5,081 nucleotides of DNA from assembly GCA_031363085.1 (NCBI GenBank), contig JANLTU010000026.1, forward strand, positions 1-5,081, read 5' to 3'. Positions within the stretch are counted from its first letter, which is position 1; each line of letters opens with the position of its first letter. Shown piece by piece: positions 1 through 4,901 of this stretch. A model generated the notes under the pieces. It had not been told where the DNA came from. It saw nothing but the letters and a program-made list of their open reading frames with translations, and ran no database searches. Origin of the DNA: UBA6921 sp031363085. Its GTDB lineage: Bacteria; Pseudomonadota; Gammaproteobacteria; SG8-11. The position numbers were made by a program, and so were the translations under genes.

Positions 1-552
1 TTGTTCTGGGCGGTGTCGGTGGTGTTGCGCGTGTTGCTGGTGGCGTGGGCACCGGCCGTGTTGCTGATTACGCAAACCTCAAAAATTGCCGAGCTGGTGA
101 TGTTCCTCGCCTTCGGCGTGGCGGTCGGCGCCTTGCTCGCCGCACGTTTTATTCCGCTGGCTTTTTTGCGCCGCGCGCGCCTCGCCGCCTATGGCATGGG
201 CGTGGTGGTGTTGCTGCTGAGTTTGGTGGAGAACCTGTGGCTCGCGCGCACCGCGCTATTTGCGGCGGGCATCGCAGGCGGCATGTTCGTGGTGCCGATC
301 AACGCCGCCTTACAGGAAATCGGCCACAAAAGCATCGGCGCCGGCGGCGCGGTTGCGGTGCAGAATTTTTTCGAAAACCTTGCCATGCTGATCGCCTCCG
401 GGTTGTATTCCATCGCCGCCGGCATGGGTGTGCTGCCGGTACCGGCGATCATTGCGCTGGGCGTGTTCGTGTTGATTGCGACTGCGATTATCTCTTGGCA
501 TTTACCGAAAGACAGCGGCACGGTCGCCGCCTTGGTTCCGCCTGAAGCGTAA
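1..552 (+). CDS. lplT: Lysophospholipid transporter LplT, C-terminal part (5' end outside window)
   Basis: This is the C-terminal part of an LplT-type major facilitator superfamily transporter, 183 residues to the TAA at 550-552. LplT is an inner-membrane protein that moves lysophospholipids inward for re-acylation. The frame is open from base 1, and the first codons (LFWAVSVVLRVLL) read as the middle of a membrane segment, so the TTG at 1 is not a real start. Hydrophobic segments lie near residues 5-24, 31-50, 63-80, 83-103, 124-142 and 146-166. Family-like signatures are VPINAALQE (about 98-106) and GAGGAVAVQNFFENLAML (113-130), which resemble the E. coli LplT pattern as I remember it. The protein ends in a short polar tail. 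The partner acyltransferase (aas) often found next to lplT is not downstream here. Codon use is GC-rich and looks like core chromosome. The family call is confident; the exact substrate is inferred from family. Confidence 0.85.
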   Translation: MFWAVSVVLRVLLVAWAPAVLLITQTSKIAELVMFLAFGVAVGALLAARFIPLAFLRRARLAAYGMGVVVLLLSLVENLWLARTALFAAGIAGGMFVVPINAALQEIGHKSIGAGGAVAVQNFFENLAMLIASGLYSIAAGMGVLPVPAIIALGVFVLIATAIISWHLPKDSGTVAALVPPEA

Positions 553-578
553 ACCGCAAAACACGTCCGGAACATAAA

Positions 579-593
579 TTGGAGTCTGACCCT
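579..593 (+). repeat. Repeat copy 1 (TTGGAGTCTGACCCT), left boundary of the accessory segment
   Basis: This 15-base sequence recurs exactly, inverted, at 4581-4595, and recurs with changes at 2632-2647. Its core GGAGTC-T-GACCCT is an imperfect palindrome around a central T, so orientation is set by the differing ends (GGAG versus CCCT). It lies 26 bases after the lplT stop and 5 bases before the first codon of a Fic gene that lacks its 5' part. From general knowledge, GGGGTCTGACCCC-like repeats are scattered in many proteobacterial genomes, often in accessory regions; I cannot confirm the family from this window. Confidence 0.75.
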
Positions 594-598
594 AATTA

Positions 599-1360
599 GT
601 GCTGCGTCTGGTGCGTGAGCTGCACGGCAAACTCATGAAAGGCGTGCGCCGCAACAGCGCGACGCCGGGCGAGTTCCGCCGTTCGCAAAACTGGATTGGC
701 CCTGCCGGAAGCACACCGGTCACAGCCACCTATGTACCGCCGCCCGTCAAACAAATGAACGAAGTGCTCGGGCGTTGGGAGTTATCGTTGCATGCCCGCG
801 ACCAATATCCCGATCTCATCCAATGCGAGCTCATGCACGAGCAGTTTGAAGCCATCCACCCGTTTCTTGACGGCAACGGACGCGTGGGCCGACTGCTCAT
901 CACGTTGTTCCTGATCGAACGCGGGCGACTGACACAACCGCTTCTATACCTGTCAGCCTACATTGAGGAACACCGCGAAGACTATTACCGCCTCCTGCAA
1001 CGTGTGCGCACGCATTGCGACTGGTCGGCGTGGTTACGCTTCTTTCTGACCGGCGTCGCGGAAACCGCGAACGACGCACTCGCCCGCGCGGGGCGCCTGA
1101 TGGAGTTTCACAAGACATGGCGCCTCCGCCTCGCCGGAAAATCAAACGCCCTCGTGCTGCTCGACGCACTGTTTGCCAATCCCTACGTCTCAGCCGCCGG
1201 GGCACAAAAGATTCTGGGCGTTTCCAACCCGACGGCGCGCCAAGTGATGGCAGTCTTGGTAAAAGCGGGCATGCTCAAAGAAATCACCGGCAGGAAATGG
1301 GGCCAGCTCTATGTCGCGAAGCCGATTCTCACGATTATTGAAAAGGCGAGCGCCGGGTAA
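599..1360 (+). pseudogene. Fic-domain AMPylase gene, 5'-truncated
   Basis: Fic enzymes usually transfer AMP from ATP to a hydroxyl side chain of a target protein. The 253-residue frame holds the canonical catalytic motif HPFLDGNGRVGR at residues 87-98, preceded by the usual helix (CELMHEQFEAI). It also has the upstream GEFRRSQNWIG (25-34) and YVPPP (45-49) elements typical of Fic proteins with an N-terminal Fic_N domain. A winged-helix-like domain closes the protein (about 195-245, KILGVSNPTARQVMAVLVKAGML). Family members are usually about 370 residues. Here about 110 N-terminal residues are missing, including the region that normally carries the inhibitory [S/T]xxxE[G/N] helix. Recognisable homology starts at the very first codons (LRLVRELHGKLM), next to the repeat at 579-593, and TAA at 593-595 closes the frame upstream. 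GTG 599 or ATG 635 could start translation, but no clear ribosome-binding site is visible. Best read as a gene fragment, though a truncated Fic core could still be made. Confidence 0.85.
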
Positions 1361-1387
1361 TTTCGCGGCTGCGTCATGCATGAACAT

Positions 1388-1451
1388 GTGTAGCGAACGC
1401 TATACACGTCGGAGAAACGTGTATAGAAAACCCTGATTTTCTATACACGTT
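1388..1451. promoter_or_regulatory. Palindrome cluster, putative operator upstream of the second Fic gene
   Basis: The 111-base gap between the two Fic genes holds four alternating copies of one half-site: GTGTAG (1388-1393), CTATACAC (1400-1407), GTGTATAG (1419-1426) and CTATACAC (1441-1448). The last two sit in a perfect 15-base inverted repeat, AACGTGTATAGAAAA (1416-1430) and its complement (1437-1451), separated by CCCTGA. The first two form a shorter imperfect palindrome with a two-base difference between arms. The cluster ends 20 bases before the ATG at 1472. There is no U-rich tail, so a terminator is unlikely. A dimeric regulator site is inferred; the winged-helix domain encoded downstream is one candidate binder. 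Confidence 0.6.
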
Positions 1452-1471
1452 CCATGTAAGAATATGCGCCC

Positions 1472-2206
1472 ATGACAACTATTCCTCCACTCAACGACCT
1501 GTCGCCGCAACGCTTTGAGATCCCGAGCATTCTCAAAAAGGTCGCTTCGGCCAGCCGCAAACTGGCGGAGCTCAAAGGTGTCGCGGCTTCCATTCCAAAT
1601 CCAGGCATCCTCATCAACGCCTTGGGAATGCAAGAAGCCAAAGACAGCTCAGCCATCGAGAATATCGTGACGACCCACGATGAGCTGTTTAAGGACGACC
1701 TGTTCCCGGAGGCAACTAACCCGGCCACCAAAGAAGTTCTGCGCTATCGGCAAGCCTTGCGAATTGGTTTTGATCTGGTGCGGAGGAATGGCTTGCTTAC
1801 CGTTAACCATATTCTGGAAATTCAGGCCGAGCTGGAACTCAACAGCGCCGGTCTGCGCAAGCTGCCCGGGACGGCTCTCAAGGACGGCGCGGGGCACACG
1901 GTGTACATGCCGCCGCAAGCGCCTGAAGTTGTCATTTCACTGATGCGCGACCTGGAGCGTTTCATCAACGATGACACCGCCTTCGATGCCGACTCGCTGA
2001 TCAAGATGGCCCTGATCCACCACCAATTCGAAAGCATCCATCCGTTCTACGACGGCAACGGTCGCACCGGGCGCATCATCAACGTGCTGTATCTGGTCAA
2101 GCAGGGATTGCTCGATATCCCGGTGCTCTACCTCAGCCGCCACATCGTGCGCACCAAAGTCGATTACTACCGGTTGCTACAACAGGTGCGCGAACATGAC
2201 TTATGA
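1472..2206 (+). CDS. Fic AMPylase, N-terminal and catalytic part ending at the premature TGA
   Basis: This is the translated portion if TGA 2204-2206 acts as a stop, giving 244 residues. It keeps the inhibitory motif SSAIEN (59-64), the nucleotide-site region with YMPPQ (145-149) and the complete catalytic loop HPFYDGNGRTGR (190-201), with His190 expected to be the catalytic base. It continues into the following helix (LYLSRHIVRTKVDYYRLLQQVR). The last Fic-core helices and the winged-helix domain are lost. The ATG at 1472 is chosen because MTTIPPLNDL fits a Fic N-terminus; the only purine-rich stretch nearby (TAAG, 1457-1460) is a weak and distant ribosome-binding site. Catalytic activity of the shortened protein is possible but unproven. 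Confidence 0.75.
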   Translation: MTTIPPLNDLSPQRFEIPSILKKVASASRKLAELKGVAASIPNPGILINALGMQEAKDSSAIENIVTTHDELFKDDLFPEATNPATKEVLRYRQALRIGFDLVRRNGLLTVNHILEIQAELELNSAGLRKLPGTALKDGAGHTVYMPPQAPEVVISLMRDLERFINDDTAFDADSLIKMALIHHQFESIHPFYDGNGRTGRIINVLYLVKQGLLDIPVLYLSRHIVRTKVDYYRLLQQVREHDL

Positions 2207-2215
2207 GAAGAATGG

Positions 2216-2557
2216 GTGCTCTACATTTTAAATGCGGTGGAACAGACCGCCGGTGAAACCATCACCACCATCACTGCCATCACGACAGCGCCCATGGACT
2301 ACAAGCACCGCATCCGCTCCGGCTACAAATTCTACAGCCAGGATTTGATCAACAACCTGTTCACCCATCCCTACACAAAAATCGAATTTATCGAACGCGA
2401 CCTCAAGGTCTCGCGCCTGACCGCCACCAAATATCTTGATGCCTTGAGCGCAGGCGGCTTTGTGGAGAAACGCAAAGTCGGCCGGACCAACTACTACATT
2501 AACCTCGCCCTGCATCCGATCCTAACCGGACCCGCAATGGGTGGCGAAGGAGTTTGA
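2216..2557 (+). CDS. C-terminal winged-helix part of the interrupted Fic protein
   Basis: This frame directly continues the previous one past the TGA, so it is the rest of the same gene rather than an independent one. Its first residues (LYILNAVEQTAGETI) complete the Fic core. Residues about 42-97 form a helix-turn-helix/winged-helix pattern (KIEFIERDLKVSRLTATKYLDALSAGGFVEKRKVGRTN) of the kind found at the C-terminus of many Fic proteins. GTG 2216 could re-initiate translation ten bases after the stop, with only a weak GAGAAG stretch (2205-2210) before it; ATG 2294 is another option. If made separately it would be a small DNA-binding protein, possibly acting on the palindromes at 1388-1451. 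That separate role is speculation. Confidence 0.55.
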   Translation: MLYILNAVEQTAGETITTITAITTAPMDYKHRIRSGYKFYSQDLINNLFTHPYTKIEFIERDLKVSRLTATKYLDALSAGGFVEKRKVGRTNYYINLALHPILTGPAMGGEGV

Positions 2558-2631
2558 GATTGGTCCGATGCGGCGGCTTACCGCGCAGTGCTGAGGCGTG
2601 TGTTAGGCTTTTCGCAATCCAAAATGAAACA

Positions 2632-2647
2632 TTGGGGTCTGACCTTA
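2632..2647 (+). repeat. Repeat copy 2 (TTGGGGTCTGACCTTA), diverged
   Basis: This copy matches TTGGAGTCTGACCCTA (579-594) at 14 of 16 positions and has the same orientation. It lies 74 bases after the end of the second Fic gene and 38 bases before the ATG of the putative nuclease gene. It therefore sits at the seam between the GC-rich Fic block and the more AT-rich gene that follows. The rest of the 128-base gap (2558-2685) holds no gene or convincing terminator. Confidence 0.6.
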
Positions 2648-2685
2648 GTTTCGCTCCATTTTTTTAAAGAACTGGCCGAACAATA

Positions 2686-4095
2686 ATGAGCATCCCGCAC
2701 GAACAGAGTCTTTTCGATTTCGAAGCGCTGATTTCCCTTTGGGAAAACGCATATCGGTGCGCTGTCGTTTCCTATGTTGGCGTGAAGACCTCTCAAGGCC
2801 CGCAGCTACTATTTGGCCGGGTGTTACTCGAACCTATACGCGCGGCGGCCGAGACGGCCTTTCGTTTTGAGACAGCACATGTATTAGCGGCACGCTTTGT
2901 AACTACTGCTACGCCAGCCGACATAAAATCGTTCCTTGAACATGCAAGTAATGGCGAAATTCTGGCTGTCGATGGAACATATATATCTATTCAAAAGGAT
3001 CGTGATTTCTCCAAAAATTTTTCACCCATTCATCATCCCTTTGTATCAGAGGGGCCACGGCTTCCGTGTTTGCGAATCAGTGGGAATTCCAAGCACCAAC
3101 TGTTCGCGAGCGTTGCCGACTCGCGAGTGCTTGATTGGGAGCTTAAGGCGGCTGAAGCGCCATTTGATAACCTCGATGAATTATTGCGCCAATGCCACCT
3201 CCCAACACAGAGGCAGATGGGAGATTTGACTACGTTGGAAATCCTAGCGAAAACGCCCACGATGATTGTGGACACGTCCACCATCACGGAGGGCAATGCC
3301 GCGATTGATTGCTATCTCGCCGCTGACCTCAATGTTGCGAAGCTGCGACTTGGATACAAGGTCTTCCATAAGGACTCAGTGTCTAGAGAAAGTGTTAATG
3401 GTTCCAAGCTAGATTGGCGAGAAGAGGGAGATTTAAAGGTCGGCACTATTCGAGTGCCGGTCGGGGACGCCTCTTCGCTCCAAGCATTCGTCAGCTATTC
3501 TGGAATTTCGCACCATCAGTGGTGGATTACTGATCCACAAAAAACATTGAATCCGCGACACGCAATTCATCAGGTGTTTGATAGTGACTTAGAGATATTG
3601 AGGAAGTTACTGCTTAGTCCGGAAATCGATAAATCACAGATGTTTGAAACCAGTGTTTCCACGCTGTTTAGCTTATTGGGGTTTTCTGTTTGTAACTACG
3701 GGCGGGCGCCAAAACTACAAGAGGGGCCGGACATAATCGCAATTGCACCATCGGGAAACGTTGGTGTCGTTGAGTGTACCGTTGGACTCCTCGACAGAAA
3801 TGACAAGCTTGCGAAGTTGGTGCAGCGGTCCATGCTGATAAGGCAAAAGCTCGATCACGCGAACTACAGTTATCTTCAGCTTCAGGCAGTAATAGTGACG
3901 CCACTCGCGCGTCAGGAGGTGGCTGCCAATCTAGAAATGGCAGGCAAGCATGAGATCGCGGTAATTTGTAAGGAAGAGATAGAAGAGATGCTTAGCCGGA
4001 TAAGTTTGCTGCAAGACGCTGATAAAGCATTTCAGGATCTGAAAAGTCTGATTCCGAACGCGGGCCAAGCTTCGTTGTTTGGAAACACGCCATGA
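2686..4095 (+). CDS. Uncharacterised protein, possible PD-(D/E)xK nuclease-like C-terminal domain
   Basis: I do not recognise this 469-residue protein as a named family. The N-terminal two thirds (about 1-300) have mixed alpha/beta character, with no signal peptide, membrane segment or clear motif. The C-terminal part (about 315-435) resembles a restriction-endonuclease-like fold: a helix with Glu321 (MFETSVSTLFSLLGF), then an Asp after a turn (EGPDII, Asp349), then a strand ending in Glu-Cys-Thr (GVVECT, Glu363). A basic helix follows (DKLAKLVQRSMLIRQK), then a strand (LQAVIVTP). The pattern Asp...Glu-x-Thr instead of Glu-x-Lys is a variant; Lys374 or Lys377 could replace the usual Lys. ATG 2686 is the start because TAA at 2665-2667 closes the frame and no other start lies between. 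The ribosome-binding site is weak (AAAGAA, 2666-2671). Codon choice is visibly more AT-rich than in lplT or the Fic genes, suggesting separate acquisition. With Fic and MNT/HEPN neighbours, a defence role is plausible but inferred. Confidence 0.6.
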   Translation: MSIPHEQSLFDFEALISLWENAYRCAVVSYVGVKTSQGPQLLFGRVLLEPIRAAAETAFRFETAHVLAARFVTTATPADIKSFLEHASNGEILAVDGTYISIQKDRDFSKNFSPIHHPFVSEGPRLPCLRISGNSKHQLFASVADSRVLDWELKAAEAPFDNLDELLRQCHLPTQRQMGDLTTLEILAKTPTMIVDTSTITEGNAAIDCYLAADLNVAKLRLGYKVFHKDSVSRESVNGSKLDWREEGDLKVGTIRVPVGDASSLQAFVSYSGISHHQWWITDPQKTLNPRHAIHQVFDSDLEILRKLLLSPEIDKSQMFETSVSTLFSLLGFSVCNYGRAPKLQEGPDIIAIAPSGNVGVVECTVGLLDRNDKLAKLVQRSMLIRQKLDHANYSYLQLQAVIVTPLARQEVAANLEMAGKHEIAVICKEEIEEMLSRISLLQDADKAFQDLKSLIPNAGQASLFGNTP

Positions 4096-4186
4096 ATAAA
4101 GGACCGGAGCGAGCTCTGTCGTGACGAATAAGGTCTAATATTTTTCATAGTCATAGAAGAAGTTGCAGAATTACGAATGTGTAGCC

Positions 4187-4191
4187 AGGAG
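4187..4191 (+). promoter_or_regulatory. Ribosome-binding site AGGAG that fixes the start of the nucleotidyltransferase gene
   Basis: AGGAG lies 7 bases before GTG 4199, ideal spacing. The in-frame TTG at 4163 has no comparable site and would add 12 residues that do not look like the family. The start is therefore placed at 4199. Confidence 0.6.
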
Positions 4192-4198
4192 ACATCGC

Positions 4199-4528
4199 GT
4201 GGTAAGCAGCGACACTTTATTGATCGGGCACGACATCCGCATTTCCAATATGGCGTTGGGTGAGCTTGCGCGCCGATATAACATTCGCCGCCTCACCTTG
4301 TTCGGCTCTGCCGCGCGCGGTGAGTTGGGGCCGGAGAGTGATATCGACTTGATTGTGGAGTTTGAATCCGGCAAGGCGCCATCGTTGGGCGGCATGATTG
4401 ATATTCAAGACGCGTTTTCCAAGCTTTTCGGTGGCCGAAAAGTGGATCTTGCAACGCTGGGAATTTTGAACAATCCGTATCGCCGCCGTGCGATTCAAAA
4501 AGATATGGAGGTTCTGTATGCAGCCTGA
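4199..4528 (+). CDS. mntA: MntA-type nucleotidyltransferase antitoxin (minimal nucleotidyltransferase, MNT)
   Basis: This 109-residue protein belongs to the minimal nucleotidyltransferases of the polymerase beta superfamily. It has the catalytic pattern GSx10DxD: Gly36-Ser37 (LFGSAARGEL), Asp48 and Asp50 (SDIDLIVEF), with a third carboxylate at Asp83 (RKVDLATL). In characterised MntA-HepT pairs, MntA neutralises the HEPN ribonuclease toxin HepT by transferring AMP to it. Gene order supports this: a hepT start (ATG 4518) overlaps the last 11 bases, with a strong GGAGG at 4507-4511. The toxin gene is cut short, so this antitoxin appears orphaned. The length is normal and all catalytic residues are present, so the protein should be functional. 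No convincing promoter is visible in the 103-base gap upstream. Confidence 0.85.
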   Translation: MVSSDTLLIGHDIRISNMALGELARRYNIRRLTLFGSAARGELGPESDIDLIVEFESGKAPSLGGMIDIQDAFSKLFGGRKVDLATLGILNNPYRRRAIQKDMEVLYAA

Positions 4529-4706
4529 AGAGCGCGACGCGGCGTATTTGTGGGATATGTTGCAGGCTGCCAATGATATAAGGGTCAGACTCCAAATTCA
4601 GATATTAGGCAGAATATCCACAACACGGGCGGCGGCACTTCCCCGCCCGATTTACCGCAACCCGTCGAACACCTCGATTCCGAGGAGCAAATTGAACCGG
4701 CATTAG
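4518..4706 (+). pseudogene. hepT: HepT (HEPN-domain) toxin gene, 3'-truncated
   Basis: The frame opens with MQPEERDAAYLWDMLQAANDIR, the typical first helix of HepT toxins (HEPN ribonucleases, DUF86 type). It has a good ribosome-binding site (GGAGG 4507-4511, 6 bases before ATG 4518). After about 20-22 codons the family resemblance ends where the repeat copy at 4581-4595 begins. The frame then runs through unrelated sequence to TAG 4704-4706, giving 62 residues. HepT is normally about 110-140 residues, with the catalytic R-x4-6-H motif in the C-terminal half; that motif is absent, so no active toxin is expected. The start and overlap with the nucleotidyltransferase gene are typical of MntA-HepT pairs. 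The call rests mainly on context plus the short N-terminal match. Confidence 0.7.
4581..4595 (-). repeat. Repeat copy 3, inverted; right joint where hepT breaks off
   Basis: AGGGTCAGACTCCAA is the exact reverse complement of the copy at 579-593, placed 4 kb away. The hepT-like reading ends right at this point. The bases just outside the two outer copies (ACATAAA on the left, ATTCAGA on the right) are not a direct duplication, so there is no sign of a simple transposition target duplication. Confidence 0.75.
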
Positions 4707-4820
4707 TGCATCGCCTGCTCGAAGAGCCCCCGAATGTTCTGACGCAAAAATCAGTTTTTGTGCCACTGTCGAGCAAGCGCCTGAAACGAACTGATATTAA
4801 AATGTCACATGGCATCGCCG
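4596..4820 (+). other. Unassigned stretch, possible gene remnant on the + strand
   Basis: About 225 bases separate the right repeat copy from the cupredoxin-like remnant. One + strand frame stays open from just before the repeat to TGA 4853-4855. It reads like protein with plausible codon use (for example SPPDLPQPVEHLDSEEQIE and HRLLEEPPNVLTQKSVFVPL). It has no sensible start at its left end and matches no family I know. It may be the 3' end of a gene brought in with the island, or chance. A short AT-rich hairpin (CAAAAA 4745-4750, TTTTTG 4755-4760) has no following T run, so I do not call it a terminator. Confidence 0.25.
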
Positions 4821-4901
4821 CTAGGGCGTCGACAGCCAGAACCACCAGACGATGAACACAATAAGTGCAACGCCCAGCGCATTGATCAATAGCATGCTCA
4901 T
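4821..4901 (-). pseudogene. Cupredoxin-like protein, membrane-anchor remnant (3'-truncated)
   Basis: The start codon overlaps the copA stop (ATGA, 4901-4898), so it was translated in the same operon. The 26 residues are one hydrophobic segment (MSMLLINALGVALIVFIVWW, then FWLSTP). Small cupredoxin-domain proteins encoded next to copper ATPases typically begin with such an anchor ending in WWFWL, followed by about 90 residues of copper-binding domain. Here a TAG follows at once, and the next ~220 bases on this strand show no cupredoxin sequence in any frame I read. This suggests the gene lost its copper-binding part when the island arrived. Alternatively it is a genuine single-pass small protein. 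The family assignment comes from memory of the N-terminal pattern. Confidence 0.5.

Larger units (their letters stand above)
1472..2557 (+). pseudogene. Second Fic-domain AMPylase gene, full length but interrupted by an in-frame TGA
   Basis: Read through one stop codon, this frame encodes a normal-sized Fic protein of about 361 residues in the usual order. An N-terminal Fic_N-like region carries the inhibitory motif SSAIEN (59-64, matching [S/T]xxxE[G/N]). The Fic core follows with HPFYDGNGRTGR (190-201), and then a C-terminal winged-helix domain. Codon 245 (2204-2206) is TGA where the sequence around it (REHDL-stop-EEWVLYILNAVEQT) and the family pattern WEEW call for Trp (TGG), so one G-to-A change explains it. 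The frame is unchanged on both sides. This class of Fic keeps its inhibitory helix in the same chain, with the Glu blocking ATP binding. The palindromes at 1388-1451 suggest its own regulation. Unless the TGA is read through, the gene yields a shortened protein. A sequencing error cannot be excluded. Confidence 0.8.

Noticed and set aside
1416..1451. Perfect 15-base inverted repeat as a terminator for the first Fic gene
   Set aside because: The stem is AT-rich and is followed by CCATGTAAG, not a T tract; a DNA-binding site fits better.
2204..2206. TGA read as selenocysteine or under an alternative genetic code
   Set aside because: The expected residue is Trp rather than Cys, no selenocysteine-type hairpin was noticed, and TGA serves as the normal stop in several other genes here.
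2573..2584. Small hairpin GCGG-CTTA-CCGC after the second Fic gene
   Set aside because: The stem is only four base pairs and no T run follows, so it is not a credible terminator.
2521..2608. GTTAGGC at 2602-2608 fits the integron attC consensus GTTRRRY
   Set aside because: The matching RYYYAAC arm is absent (the nearest, TCCTAAC at about 2520, breaks the consensus and lies inside the Fic gene), and no integrase or cassette array is visible.
4163..4198. Upstream TTG start for the nucleotidyltransferase gene
   Set aside because: GTG 4199 has an ideal AGGAG site, and the extra 12 residues do not resemble the family's N-terminus.
579..4595. The whole segment as a classical transposon with terminal inverted repeats
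   Set aside because: No transposase gene lies inside, no flanking target duplication is seen, and the repeat core is itself nearly palindromic and occurs internally.
4745..4760. CAAAAA-TCAG-TTTTTG hairpin as a terminator for the copper operon
   Set aside because: The stem is all A/T apart from one pair and no T run follows on either strand.
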